A DNA stretch of 64,000 nucleotides from Ascidiimonas meishanensis (GTDB lineage Bacteria > Bacteroidota > Bacteroidia > Flavobacteriales > Flavobacteriaceae), in contig NZ_JBBEXD010000012.1 of NCBI RefSeq assembly GCF_037782385.1, positions 62,001 to 126,000 on the forward strand, given 5' to 3'. A program made the position numbers and the translations under genes. The notes beneath the pieces were generated by a model, which worked only from the letters and a program-made list of their open reading frames with translations, did no database searches and was not told where the DNA came from. Positions 16,723 through 26,245 of this stretch are shown in pieces. Position 1 is the first letter of the stretch. The number at the start of each line of letters is the position of its first letter.

Positions 16723-17598
16723 TTATTTCTTTAGCATTTTCATTAACTGCGTTTTAGAACCTTTGTAAATATTCAAATCCACCTTTTCATCTATGCCATT
16801 GATAAAGGCTTCTTCTGTAAATTGCCAAAAGTCCCAGTCTCTGTCTATGGTCTCCACATAAAAATTATAATTTGCAATCCAACAACTATACTCTTCAAAA
16901 TCTTCGTAGAGGTAGTCATTATAAAAACTATTGCTCGTATAGATAATGGGTTTTATTCCATAATGAGCCTCTACTCTACCTAGCCATCTTTTTAATCCTT
17001 TTTTCAAACTATCCATACTTTGAATATTAGGCATGGATTCTATATCCAATACAGGAGGCAAATCTCCCTTTTCTAGTTTAACTGCTTTAATGAAATTATC
17101 TGCTTGCAAAATAGAATTCTCATTAGGCCGATAATAATGATATGCCCCTCTTATGAAATCTTGTTTTTTACTTTGTCTCCAATTACGTCTAAACTTTCTA
17201 TCGGTTACATTTCTACCCGCAGTAGCGCGAATAAACACAAAATCTAGCTGAAAACTATCTTGTACATTTTGAAGGTTCTTCCAGTCAATAACTCCCTGAT
17301 ATTGAGAAACATCAAAACCAATTACTCTGTCTTTATGGGCGTTCAATACATCAAAAATTCGCATCTCATTGGTAATGGAAGGCTTACGATCATTAGCAGT
17401 AGCTTTTGTAATAAAATAATAGATTGGATATCTATAATGCCAACTTACAAACATAACACCCGCTAACAGTAAAGGCAATAAGATGTATTTACCCGCTGAA
17501 AAGTTTTTTTTAACCTTTTTCCTTTTTATTCTTGGCTTTGAGGCTCTTGAAGTATTCTTTATTCTATTTTTTAGGATAGACCTTCCTGACTCTGGCAT
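16723..17598 (-). CDS. Membrane-anchored GH25 family lysozyme
   Basis: A peptidoglycan muramidase of glycoside hydrolase family 25; 291 residues. A very basic cytoplasmic tail (residues 1-37, Lys/Arg-rich) is followed by one membrane helix 'YILLPLLLAGVMFVSWHY', so the enzyme is anchored with its catalytic domain in the periplasm. The GH25 barrel shows 'IGFDVSQYQGVIDWKNLQ' (first catalytic-cleft Asp), 'DFVFIRATAGRNVTDRKFRR', 'GAYHYYRPN' and 'LPPVLDIESM' (the DxE catalytic pair). It is four bases downstream of pssA, so probably co-transcribed with it. Confidence 0.92.
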   Translation of the reverse strand: MPESGRSILKNRIKNTSRASKPRIKRKKVKKNFSAGKYILLPLLLAGVMFVSWHYRYPIYYFITKATANDRKPSITNEMRIFDVLNAHKDRVIGFDVSQYQGVIDWKNLQNVQDSFQLDFVFIRATAGRNVTDRKFRRNWRQSKKQDFIRGAYHYYRPNENSILQADNFIKAVKLEKGDLPPVLDIESMPNIQSMDSLKKGLKRWLGRVEAHYGIKPIIYTSNSFYNDYLYEDFEEYSCWIANYNFYVETIDRDWDFWQFTEEAFINGIDEKVDLNIYKGSKTQLMKMLKK

Positions 17599-17602
17599 GC
17601 TT

Positions 17603-18328
17603 CTAGACCTTAAAAACGCGATTTACCAGTACAGATAGTAAAATATATAGAATAATGATTAAAGGAATCGCCGCAAACTGAAGCACCACTAATAAAACAA
17701 TACTTAATAGAAGAAATGTGTAACGCACTGCATTATCCTTGAATGAACTATTCTTAAACTTTAATGCGAACAATTTAATGGGGGCATTCATTACAAATAC
17801 TCCAAAGGCAATTACTGCTAATAAAAACCATTTATTGACAATTAAACTGTTCATCAAATCATTGCCTTGATAAGAAATAATCAATGGTAACGATAAAACA
17901 AAAAGGGTAAATGCAGGAGTAGGCAATCCTATAAATGAATCTACCTGATTCTCATCAATATTGAATTTAGCCAATCTGTATGCCGCTCCCAAAGTAACCA
18001 GAAAACCAGCATACGGCAAATAAGAAGAACTTGCAAAATCATATTCAAAAAAGTGCCATTCTGGCTCAGCCAGATGCAATAGTTTAAACAATACAACCCC
18101 GGGAACTACACCGCTAGTTACCATATCGGCTAATGAATCTAGTTGCAATCCTAATTCACTCTGAGCATTTAGTATTCGAGCTGCAAAACCATCAAAAAAA
18201 TCAAAAAATATACCTAGAAAAACAAATAAAGCAGCCATTTCAAGATTGTCTTCTGTTGCAAAAACAATCGCAATACAACCACAAAAAAGATTGAGTAAAG
18301 TAAGTAGATTGGGAATAAATTTTTTCAT
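17603..18328 (-). CDS. pssA: CDP-diacylglycerol-serine O-phosphatidyltransferase
   Basis: Makes phosphatidylserine from CDP-diacylglycerol and serine in the inner membrane, the first step to phosphatidylethanolamine. The 241-residue protein has about eight membrane helices and the complete CDP-alcohol phosphotransferase motif DGxxARxxxxxxxxGxxxDxxxD in 'DGFAARILNAQSELGLQLD' followed by 'SLADMVTSG'. The N-terminal 'MKKFIPNLLTLLNLFCGCIA' is characteristic of the PssA subgroup. It heads a two-gene operon with the GH25 lysozyme. Confidence 0.94.
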   Translation of the reverse strand: MKKFIPNLLTLLNLFCGCIAIVFATEDNLEMAALFVFLGIFFDFFDGFAARILNAQSELGLQLDSLADMVTSGVVPGVVLFKLLHLAEPEWHFFEYDFASSSYLPYAGFLVTLGAAYRLAKFNIDENQVDSFIGLPTPAFTLFVLSLPLIISYQGNDLMNSLIVNKWFLLAVIAFGVFVMNAPIKLFALKFKNSSFKDNAVRYTFLLLSIVLLVVLQFAAIPLIIILYILLSVLVNRVFKV

Positions 18329-18495
18329 GAATTATCTTTTATTTGGCTTCTGCAGCAATGCAATTTAACTAAAAAGTACAGAATGGGTTTCTCTAAGTTA
18401 GAAAAAGTTAATATTTTGATAGAAGTAAGGTTCGTACTGCGGTAATCTATTTTGTTTTGTATTATTGCACCAACAAAAAATGCATCCTTGCTCCT

Positions 18496-20085
18496 ATGAA
18501 TAAAAATTTAGTGCTTGCTTTTATTTCAGGTTTGCTTCTTGCCTCAGCATGGCCCACTTACGGATTTGCCATTTTTATTTTTATCGCATTTGTACCCCTG
18601 CTGCTCGTTGAGAAAAATATAAGAAATGCATCCTTTAAGAAAAAAGGATGGAAATTATTGGCTTGTGCTTATCTCACATTTTTAGTATGGAACGGTCTTT
18701 CTACCTGGTGGCTCTGGAACTCAACCATATTTGGAATGTTATTTGCCGTTTTGGTGAATTCATTGTTTATGTCTCTGGTTTTTCTAAGCTACCATTTTGT
18801 AGCGAAAAAATTTCCTAAAAAAATACATTTCATCTATCTCCCAGCTGTCTGGATGGCATTTGAACAATTACATCTGGAGTGGGCTTTTTCATGGCCATGG
18901 CTTAATCTAGGAAATGTTTTTTCTGAATATTATACATGGATTCAATGGTATGAATATACTGGTATTTTTGGTGGAAGCTTATGGGTATGGATGGTAAATA
19001 TTGCTCTTTTTGTGTTAATAGAGCAGTTTCTGGCCACTAAAAATTCCAAGAAACTAGCTTTTGGAATAGCTCGTACTTTACTCATCATTGCATTTCCAAT
19101 CATACTTTCATTATGGCTCTATCAAAAAGAAGAAGCTGAAAACAAAACTGCTAGGGTTGTTGTTTTACAACCAAATATAGATCCTTATACCGAAAAATAC
19201 GGACGTACAAATTACGAATCATTAACAGATTTATTAGCTATTGCTGGCAAACATGAATTATCTAAAACCGATTTTTTAATAGCTCCGGAAACTTCTCTTA
19301 GCAAACTAACTTCTGTAGATTATTTAAAGGTTACCAAAGAAAGGGTTGTTATAAACGCATTGACCAATCAATACACAAATCTCAACTTTCTTACGGGAGC
19401 AGATCTTTTTAAACTTTATGAACAAAAAGAAAAACCCTCTCCTTATGCAAATAAAACGAGTAGAGGTGACTGGGTAGAGTTATACAATGCCGCACTATTC
19501 TTTAATAAAAGCACCCAAGAAATCCCCTATTATATTAAATCAAAATTGGTAGTAGGAGTAGAAACGTTTCCATTTAAAAATATTTTAGACCCTCTATTGG
19601 GGAATGTAATGATTGATTTAGGAGGTACCGTCTCTGTAAGGGGTGTACAGGAAGATCGCAATGTATTTTCATCTGCTAATGGAGAGTTCAAAGTTGGTCC
19701 TATTATTTGTTATGAATCTGTTTATGGCGAATTTGTCACTGGATACGTAAAAAAGGGGGCTAACTTTTTGGCTATCATTACAAATGATGGTTGGTGGGGC
19801 AATACCCAAGGTCACAAACAACACTTAAGCTATGCCCGTCTTCGTGCTATAGAAACCAGAAAGAGTATTGCCAGAAGTGCCAATACCGGTATCTCGGCCT
19901 TTATTAGTCCTAAGGGTGACATTATAAAGGAATTAGGTTACGAGAAAAGAGGAAGTATTTCACATGACATCTCTCTTAATGATAGTATTACTTTTTATGT
20001 TAAGCACGGCGATTATATTGCTCGCTTAGGTGTTTTACTAGCAGGCTTTATACTGCTCTTTGCGCTTGCCCGAAAAAAGAAATAG
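18496..20085 (+). CDS. lnt: Apolipoprotein N-acyltransferase
   Basis: Adds the third acyl chain to the N-terminal cysteine of lipoproteins at the periplasmic face of the inner membrane. There are 529 residues from the chosen start: an N-terminal membrane region ('LVLAFISGLLLASAWPTYGF', then several helices including 'HLEWAFSWPWLNLGN') and a C-terminal nitrilase-like domain. That domain contains 'FLIAPETSLS' (catalytic Glu), a mid-domain lysine region near 'YYIKSKLVVGVETFPF', and 'VGPIICYESVYGEF' (nucleophile Cys). The frame is open to an ATG at 18457, but the family usually begins at the hydrophobic region, so I prefer 18496. It converges on the polysaccharide locus with three bases between the stops. 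Confidence 0.92.
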   Translation: MNKNLVLAFISGLLLASAWPTYGFAIFIFIAFVPLLLVEKNIRNASFKKKGWKLLACAYLTFLVWNGLSTWWLWNSTIFGMLFAVLVNSLFMSLVFLSYHFVAKKFPKKIHFIYLPAVWMAFEQLHLEWAFSWPWLNLGNVFSEYYTWIQWYEYTGIFGGSLWVWMVNIALFVLIEQFLATKNSKKLAFGIARTLLIIAFPIILSLWLYQKEEAENKTARVVVLQPNIDPYTEKYGRTNYESLTDLLAIAGKHELSKTDFLIAPETSLSKLTSVDYLKVTKERVVINALTNQYTNLNFLTGADLFKLYEQKEKPSPYANKTSRGDWVELYNAALFFNKSTQEIPYYIKSKLVVGVETFPFKNILDPLLGNVMIDLGGTVSVRGVQEDRNVFSSANGEFKVGPIICYESVYGEFVTGYVKKGANFLAIITNDGWWGNTQGHKQHLSYARLRAIETRKSIARSANTGISAFISPKGDIIKELGYEKRGSISHDISLNDSITFYVKHGDYIARLGVLLAGFILLFALARKKK

Positions 20086-20088
20086 TTA

Positions 20089-21483
20089 TTAGCGTCCGCG
20101 GTAGAACAATACCGTACTTAAGGTTTTTACAATAATTCTTATATCCAGAAAAAAGCTACGGTGCTTTATGTAATACAAATCGTATTGCAGCTTTTTTAAA
20201 CTATCTTCTTTAGAAGCACCATAAGCAATACAAACCTGTGCCCAGCCAGTAATACCCGGTTTTACAATATGCCTGGTTTCATAAAAAGGAAAAGAAGTAG
20301 AAAGTTCTGCAACAAACTCTGGCCGTTCTGGTCTGGGGCCAATAAGACTCATGTCTCCTTTTAAAACATTGTAAAATTGAGGAATTTCATCCAAACGTGA
20401 TTTTCGTAAAAATTTTCCAAAAGGAGTAACTCTTGTGTCATTCTCAGCTGCCCACTTAACCCCATCTGCTTCTGCATTTACAACCATGGATCTAAACTTG
20501 TAAATATCAAATGGCACACCATTTCTTCCGGTTCGTTTTTGAGTATAAAACAATCCACCTCTACTCCCTATACGATTGCCTAGCGCAATAAATGGAATAC
20601 AAATTCCACAAAACAGCATTCCTAAACTTCCAGCAAAAATGTCTACTACCCTGTTTAAAAATAAATACAATCTATTCTTATTCGTTCTGCTAAATGGAAA
20701 ATACCTATAAAACTCGTTTCCAACATATTGAACAGGCACTCTATTGGTCAATTCTTCATATACCTGTGCATACTCTCTTATAGGAATCCCATTTTCCAAA
20801 AGAGCTATTAAATCTTGAAATAACTCCTTGTTAAAAGTGCCTTTTCCATTATGAGCTATAATAACTTCTGAAACTTTGTTCTTAGCTACTATTTCCTTCA
20901 AACTTCCTTTGTCAATTTGTTTCATTTCAGGAAAATCATCAGGAAAATCAGATTCGGGATTTAAGTTATAATACCCTAATACTGTTGAGGTATGGCTTGT
21001 ATTGACTATAACATCATGAATAAGTTTTATTTGTGGAAGATTCCCCACAAGAACATACCTTTTATTAAAAACAGGAGAGGTAATAAAAAAAATGTATGCC
21101 CATCGCCAAAGTAAAACAGAAGCTGTTATAGCAAATAAAAAGTACACAATTTGCAAGCGATTCTCTGGCAGTACCGGAGTAAAAAAAGGTGTTAATAAAT
21201 ATAATAGAGTGGTAATAGAACTTACAATAAGAATATCTGGGAAAATAGTTTCAAACTTACTAGATTTTTGAAGATCGTAGAGCTCAAACACATTGGCAAG
21301 CAAGATGAAATAAATAATTAGTACAAAAATCCACTCCCAATTATTCGCCGTAATTCTAAAGTATTCAAAATTAAAAATAGTACCTACCAGATACAAGCCT
21401 AAAAGCATACTAAGTACATCAAATATTCTTAGTAATACTTTTCGTTCTGAAACTTCAAAATGAATACCTGAATTAGCCGACAT
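20089..21483 (-). CDS. Polyprenyl glycosylphosphotransferase (glycan-initiating)
   Basis: Transfers a sugar 1-phosphate to undecaprenyl phosphate, starting synthesis of the surface glycan. The 464-residue protein has four to five N-terminal membrane helices, a central Rossmann-like CoA_binding_3 domain ('KRYVLVGNLPQIKLIHDVIV'), one more helix, and the C-terminal bacterial sugar-transferase domain: 'FYTQKRTGRNGVPFDIYKFR', 'DTRVTPFGKFLRKSRLDEIP' (catalytic Asp-Glu), 'MSLIGPRPERPEF', 'RHIVKPGITGWAQV'. This is the WcaJ/exopolysaccharide-type family. The sugar is most likely glucose, galactose or a derivative, which the sequence does not decide. It is the last gene of the minus-strand locus that begins near 43.4 kb. 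Confidence 0.93.
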   Translation of the reverse strand: MSANSGIHFEVSERKVLLRIFDVLSMLLGLYLVGTIFNFEYFRITANNWEWIFVLIIYFILLANVFELYDLQKSSKFETIFPDILIVSSITTLLYLLTPFFTPVLPENRLQIVYFLFAITASVLLWRWAYIFFITSPVFNKRYVLVGNLPQIKLIHDVIVNTSHTSTVLGYYNLNPESDFPDDFPEMKQIDKGSLKEIVAKNKVSEVIIAHNGKGTFNKELFQDLIALLENGIPIREYAQVYEELTNRVPVQYVGNEFYRYFPFSRTNKNRLYLFLNRVVDIFAGSLGMLFCGICIPFIALGNRIGSRGGLFYTQKRTGRNGVPFDIYKFRSMVVNAEADGVKWAAENDTRVTPFGKFLRKSRLDEIPQFYNVLKGDMSLIGPRPERPEFVAELSTSFPFYETRHIVKPGITGWAQVCIAYGASKEDSLKKLQYDLYYIKHRSFFLDIRIIVKTLSTVLFYRGR

Positions 21484-21486
21484 GCC

Positions 21487-22770
21487 TCAAATATAAGAGA
21501 TAAAACTTTTTGTTTTTGATGTATTAGAAGATTTTTGTTCTAATCTATTAATAGTGAACGTAATATCACTTCCAAAATATTTAACGATCTCCTTTTCAAG
21601 CAACTGTTTTTCTTCTGATAAAATTTCTTCCAAAATATAGAATTGTAAAACTCCCTTATCTCTTTGTTCCACCAAGTACGTAAGCTTCAGTTGATGATTT
21701 ATGGAAAGGTTTTTAAAAATATAATAAAAATAAAGACTAGGATACATATTCACTTTGCCATAAACATTGGCCCCTATTCTTCCAGTGACCTCATTGAGAA
21801 TACGGTGTTCCCTTCCACATTTGCAAAGCTCATCTTTAGCTGCCAGTTCTATATAATCACCTAATTTATAACGAATTACAGGGAAAGACTTCATTTGTAG
21901 ATTGGTAACAACAATTTCATTGTTTATTTCTTCTACAATCACTCCTTCCATGTTGATATGCATTTTACCTTCAGGGCATTCAAAGGCAATAATTCCAGAT
22001 TCTGTAGCCCCATATTCACTAATAATTGGACAGCCAAAAGCCTGCATAACCTCATCTTGATAACTATCCAGTATTTTTTCAGAGGTGCCTTTTACCATTT
22101 TAAGCCTGTTGGGTTTAGGTAATTGTTTTTGGTTAAGGAGCTTTGCAGATTCAAAAATCATGGAAGAATAGCCATGAAGATATCTTGCTTTTTTAAGTTT
22201 TTTAACAAAGATTTCAAAATCCTCGTCGTCGTATTTAAAAATGCGAAATCTATTTTGAAGTCTGTCTAAGATTTGCATCTTTAAACGGTTCAAAAAAGAA
22301 AAATTAAATCCCCAAAAATAGCCATTGCGTTCCCATGGTTTTACATGATACCAAGAATAGCCCCTACACATAGAAGCTCTGTTAAAAGAATCTGCAGATT
22401 CATCTCTGTAAAATGCTAATGAATTACCCGAAGAGCCTGAAGTAGCGGCTAAAAACTTCTTTTTAAAGGGGAAATTGGTATGGATTCTTGTATTTTGAGC
22501 TAGGAGTATTTCCTTCGTTAAAATGGGAAGTTTTTCTAAATCTTGTAGTGATTCCAATTCTTTAGGATGGAAGGAAACTGCGTCCATTTGTTCTTTATAA
22601 AATACAGAATGATGATATGCAAAAGTGACAAGTTCTTTTAACTTGTTTAATTGATATTCTTCAAGCTCCTTTTGGCTCCATTGTTCAGAATTCAACAAAA
22701 ACTGAGTCCACTGAGTCATGGATGGATTTCTAAGTCGCTGCCCGATATTGAAAATCCATTTATGCATCAT
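21487..22770 (-). CDS. CapK-like adenylate-forming enzyme
   Basis: A 427-residue member of the phenylacetate-CoA ligase / CapK branch of AMP-forming enzymes. The ATP loop is 'AATSGSSGNSLAFYRDES' near residue 110. A second core motif is 'ISEYGATESGIIAFECPEG' (A5-like YGxTE), followed by a Cys-rich 'ELCKCGREHRILNEVTGR' that matches the family's zinc-like CxCGR turn. CapK-type proteins occur in many capsule loci, where their acid substrate is unknown; activating an acyl group that decorates the glycan is an inference. The hexapeptide acyltransferase at 28673 could use such a product. It overlaps the upstream glycosyltransferase by 11 bases. Confidence 0.88.
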   Translation of the reverse strand: MMHKWIFNIGQRLRNPSMTQWTQFLLNSEQWSQKELEEYQLNKLKELVTFAYHHSVFYKEQMDAVSFHPKELESLQDLEKLPILTKEILLAQNTRIHTNFPFKKKFLAATSGSSGNSLAFYRDESADSFNRASMCRGYSWYHVKPWERNGYFWGFNFSFLNRLKMQILDRLQNRFRIFKYDDEDFEIFVKKLKKARYLHGYSSMIFESAKLLNQKQLPKPNRLKMVKGTSEKILDSYQDEVMQAFGCPIISEYGATESGIIAFECPEGKMHINMEGVIVEEINNEIVVTNLQMKSFPVIRYKLGDYIELAAKDELCKCGREHRILNEVTGRIGANVYGKVNMYPSLYFYYIFKNLSINHQLKLTYLVEQRDKGVLQFYILEEILSEEKQLLEKEIVKYFGSDITFTINRLEQKSSNTSKTKSFISYI

Positions 22771-23779
22771 TCTCCAGTACTTTTAACCATTTGTTTTTAA
22801 CAATTTCCCAATCAAAAGAAGCCGCTTTTAAACGTGCATTCTCTGTGATTCTTTCTACCGCTTCTGGAGATTCTAAGAGCTCTTTAATTGCCTGAGCCAT
22901 TGCTACTGAGTCTTCTGGCTCCACTAAGAAAGCGTCTTCTTTATCCGATAATAAAAAAGGAATTCCTCCTACATTGGTAGATACCACAGGAAGACCTAAA
23001 GCCATGGCTTCAATTACACTTACAGGCATATTATCTACATTGGTTGTGTTGATAAATACATCATATTCTGTAGCTAGTTGCGCCCATTCCCTTTTGGAGA
23101 GTTTTCCAGTAAAATTTACGTTGAGTTGATTTTGTTTTGCATAAGCTTCGGTAGCTGCTTTTGATCCATCTTTTTCCGGACCTACCATACACAAAGCAGG
23201 CTTCTCTTTCAATTTTATTAATGCTAAAGTGACATCTACCGCCATTTTTGGATTGTATATTTGGGAAAAAGAACGCACCCATAGTAATTTGGGAGTTAGT
23301 TGTTTTCTATGCTTAAAAGGGTAATTTTCAATGTTAATAGTATTAGGTATATAATGCACTTCTGGATATCCATATTCTTCAAATACCGATTTCAAGAAGT
23401 GGGAAGGAGCCACCAATTCTTTGGCATTTTTAAAAATAATTTCTGAAAGAAACTTAGAATGCTGTAACCGACTCTCTAAATTCCCTCCATGTAAAATACA
23501 TACATACGGTAATTGCAAAATGCTACACATCATGGCAACGCCAAGTGCATAGTAGAAATTAAGTGTACTATACGTATCTATAAGCACAAGATCTACCTGA
23601 TTGCGATACTTTATACATGCCCATAACATATCTAAAAACCGTAAAAAAATATTGGATTTGGAGGAAGCATATGAAATAGTATATCCCTCCCCTTCCAGCA
23701 ATTTCCCTAAAGTTTCAATAGTAGTAGGGGTTTGGTTGCTAGTTTTTAACTTATTTCCTATGTATAACAGTCTTTTCAG
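22760..23779 (-). CDS. Glycosyltransferase family 4, apparent CTG start
   Basis: A 339-residue GT4 retaining glycosyltransferase. The C-terminal Rossmann half shows 'WVRSFSQIYNPKMAVDVTLA', 'NFTGKLSKREWAQLATEYDV' and the donor-site 'VSVIEAMALGLPVVSTNVGG'. The first ATG-like start in frame would be a TTG at 23701, but the frame continues upstream in good family sequence, 'KRLLYIGNKLKTSNQTPTTI', the normal N-terminus of this GT4 subgroup (compare MKxLLYIGNxL). The codon exactly where ATG is expected is CTG, at 23777-23779. I chose this start. It would overlap the O-antigen-ligase gene by 29 bases. A mutated start with reduced expression is the alternative. Confidence 0.8.
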   Translation of the reverse strand: MKRLLYIGNKLKTSNQTPTTIETLGKLLEGEGYTISYASSKSNIFLRFLDMLWACIKYRNQVDLVLIDTYSTLNFYYALGVAMMCSILQLPYVCILHGGNLESRLQHSKFLSEIIFKNAKELVAPSHFLKSVFEEYGYPEVHYIPNTINIENYPFKHRKQLTPKLLWVRSFSQIYNPKMAVDVTLALIKLKEKPALCMVGPEKDGSKAATEAYAKQNQLNVNFTGKLSKREWAQLATEYDVFINTTNVDNMPVSVIEAMALGLPVVSTNVGGIPFLLSDKEDAFLVEPEDSVAMAQAIKELLESPEAVERITENARLKAASFDWEIVKNKWLKVLENDA

Positions 23780-25109
23780 ATGTAATAGTTAAAAGGGTTA
23801 AGCCATAGACAAATGCAGGTGCTGCAATTCTCATGGCACTATGATTAATGGTGAGAAACCAAAAAAGAAAAAAAGAAAACACAAATACATTTCTATGAAA
23901 GCTTAAAAATCTCAGAATGGGTGTGAAAAATATAATCAGTAAAGCAAAAACTCCTGCTATGCCATGTTCTGAAAGGATACGTGTGACTTCATTATGAGAG
24001 GCAGATTCTATTCCGGTGGTATCAAATCTAAAATATTTATTATTACCAACCCCAATTCCTGTAAAAGGATTCTGGTAAAATGCGGCTAATTCGGTTTCTA
24101 AAATATCGAATCTTCCAGATGAAAAATCTTCTTCCTCTTGCCCTAATGTATTCTTTCCAGTATATCGGTTTTCTATAAGTCCGCCAGAGACACTCACGGT
24201 GTAGGTCCAAACACCCGTAATGGCAATGAGTCCAAAAAAACCAATAACCAACACATTGGAGCGCATTCTCGCAGTAGAATAAAGAAATAGAAAAAAAGTA
24301 AATACAGCTATCATAATAAGTGCTGTTAAAAACCCTCCTCTAGAAAAAGTAAGCAACCCTCTAAATGATATAATTATAAATAAAGTAGCATTAGCGAGCT
24401 TCCAGAATAAACTGGGTGAAAAAAGAAAGAAACGAATTGCACAGATAAACATTCCCAATCCTAATACCGTACTTACTTGATTAGGCCCGTAGCCTCCAGA
24501 TGTGTATGCATTAGATTCTGTATTGGTTATAACATCTTGTAAATCTGGCGTGTATAAAAAGAGATACACGGTTATAGAAATAATAGGCAACAGAAGGTAT
24601 AACATCAATTTATTAAAGAACGCATAATCTATTTTACGGTTGTAACAATACAAAGCGGCCAAGCCTAAGCATACCGGTCCTGCGAGATTAAACGCAATGG
24701 CTTTTCTTATAATGATATCCGTATTAATATCCATCATGGTCACAAAAATACCAGGTATTAGCAATACGAGGTACAACAAGTATATGGTACTACTTCTCGC
24801 AATTTGTTTATTGATAATACCTATTAGAAAAAATATAACCACCAAGTATTTACAAAACTCATAGAGCAAAAGCCCCTTACTCATTCTAAAAAGCACCTCT
24901 GCTCCAGTGATATAGGCACTGTAGAGCAATACCTGATTCTTTGCATCGCTGTTCTTTACAATTTGAAAAATAGCAAAACCGCCTATGCCTACACTTAGAA
25001 CCGTGGATAAAAAAGGAGCTATAAAGATGGCCACTCCCAAACCTAGATGAATTAGGATGAGTAAAAACTCTTTATTATCTGCCTTTATTTCTTTTACAAG
25101 TGTATTCAT
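23751..25109 (-). CDS. O-antigen ligase / polymerase family membrane protein
   Basis: A 452-residue inner-membrane protein with about ten to twelve helices and the Wzy_C/WaaL arrangement. It contains 'RGLLTFSRGGFLTALIMIAV' (SRGG typical of O-antigen ligases), a large periplasmic loop around residues 300-360 with 'ENRYTGKNTLGQEEEDFSSG', and 'FTGIGVGNNKYF' and 'SHNEVTRILSEHGIAGVFAL' (the H...E.G..G pattern of the family). It could polymerise repeat units (Wzy-like) or transfer the finished chain to lipid A-core. The ABC exporter in the same locus favours ligase. It shares one base with the upstream GT4 gene. Confidence 0.87.
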   Translation of the reverse strand: MNTLVKEIKADNKEFLLILIHLGLGVAIFIAPFLSTVLSVGIGGFAIFQIVKNSDAKNQVLLYSAYITGAEVLFRMSKGLLLYEFCKYLVVIFFLIGIINKQIARSSTIYLLYLVLLIPGIFVTMMDINTDIIIRKAIAFNLAGPVCLGLAALYCYNRKIDYAFFNKLMLYLLLPIISITVYLFLYTPDLQDVITNTESNAYTSGGYGPNQVSTVLGLGMFICAIRFFLFSPSLFWKLANATLFIIISFRGLLTFSRGGFLTALIMIAVFTFFLFLYSTARMRSNVLVIGFFGLIAITGVWTYTVSVSGGLIENRYTGKNTLGQEEEDFSSGRFDILETELAAFYQNPFTGIGVGNNKYFRFDTTGIESASHNEVTRILSEHGIAGVFALLIIFFTPILRFLSFHRNVFVFSFFLFWFLTINHSAMRIAAPAFVYGLTLLTITSEKTVIHRK

Positions 25110-26245
25110 TACCCAGCTATGGAGTCTGCTAATAATTCATATTTAATTCGGTCTATATAATTTGCATAGGTAAACTTCGCTGCCAGTCTGTAATTGGCAA
25201 AAATCATTTGTTGCAGCAAGGCTGTTTCTGCTTTCAAGATACGCTTAAAAATATGTTTGAGTTCTTCTGCGGTATTGGGCGCTATTAAAAAACCGTTTTC
25301 ACCGTCTTTCACATATTGTCCAATACTTGAAACATTAGAGGTAATTGGAATACAGCCAAAATTCATTGCTTCCCCAATTACTTTGGGAAAACCTTCAGAT
25401 TTTGAAGGCAACAGCAAAAAATCACATTTTTTATACTGCTCAAAGACTTCCTTCTGAGGTAAAGAGCCATAAAAAGTAACGGGTAAATTTTCTTTTTTTA
25501 CAGCCTGCCTATAGGTTTCTTCTTGCGCTCCGTTACCTATAAAATGAATCTTAAAGGTTGCTCTTTCCTCTTCTGATAATTCTGCGAACGCCTGCAATAT
25601 CTTATCTACTCCTTTCGCATCTTCTAATCGCCCTACAAAGCACAGATTAAAAGGCTTTTTGCTTGCTTTCTTTGTAAGACTTTTTTCCCCTTCGCATCTA
25701 TTTTCTATAGATAAACTTGGATTTTCAAAAGGGATGCAATGAGAAGGTGCATCTGCCCATTTACCATTAACGGTTACATACCTACTTTGTTTTTTAAGCA
25801 TCCACCGCTGTAAAGCATATCCTTTAGGAGCAGATTCCTGTTTCCAGTTACCCGCATATTTGAACCATCCCCTTTTTCTGGTAAAAAACGATAGATAAGG
25901 TATCATATAAACACCCATACCAGTAGGAGCTCTAAACTGAAAACAATCTACCTTCGCAAGGTATTTATTTACTTTTAATAGGTTTTCTGGAGCCTGAAAA
26001 ACAATACTCAATTTATCTTTTAATTGCTTTCCTCCAGAGGGTTTTATGGGGACAAACGTAACCTTATCACTTTGGTATGGAAGTGTATTTCCTGGGGCAG
26101 GTGTATTGTACAAGACGCCTATATGATAAATCTCGTCAAATAAATCTAATAGGTGATTGAGTTCTGTTACGGTAGATGCCAGCCCTACAATATTTCCAGA
26201 GATATCTTTATAGTGTTCTGTATGTGAGATAACCAACAATTTCAA
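25109..26245 (-). CDS. Glycosyltransferase family 4
   Basis: A 378-residue GT-B glycosyltransferase. The N-terminal acceptor domain starts 'MKLLVISHTEHYKDISGNIV'. The C-terminal donor domain has 'FNLCFVGRLEDAKGVDKILQ' (RLxxxKGxD), 'VTFYGSLPQKEVFEQYKKCD', and 'LLPSKSEGFPKVIGEAMNFG' (EGFPxxxxEAM, nucleotide-sugar binding). The donor and acceptor sugars cannot be read from sequence. It overlaps both neighbours by one and four bases, so it is translationally coupled in the polysaccharide operon. Confidence 0.9.
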   Translation of the reverse strand: MKLLVISHTEHYKDISGNIVGLASTVTELNHLLDLFDEIYHIGVLYNTPAPGNTLPYQSDKVTFVPIKPSGGKQLKDKLSIVFQAPENLLKVNKYLAKVDCFQFRAPTGMGVYMIPYLSFFTRKRGWFKYAGNWKQESAPKGYALQRWMLKKQSRYVTVNGKWADAPSHCIPFENPSLSIENRCEGEKSLTKKASKKPFNLCFVGRLEDAKGVDKILQAFAELSEEERATFKIHFIGNGAQEETYRQAVKKENLPVTFYGSLPQKEVFEQYKKCDFLLLPSKSEGFPKVIGEAMNFGCIPITSNVSSIGQYVKDGENGFLIAPNTAEELKHIFKRILKAETALLQQMIFANYRLAAKFTYANYIDRIKYELLADSIAG

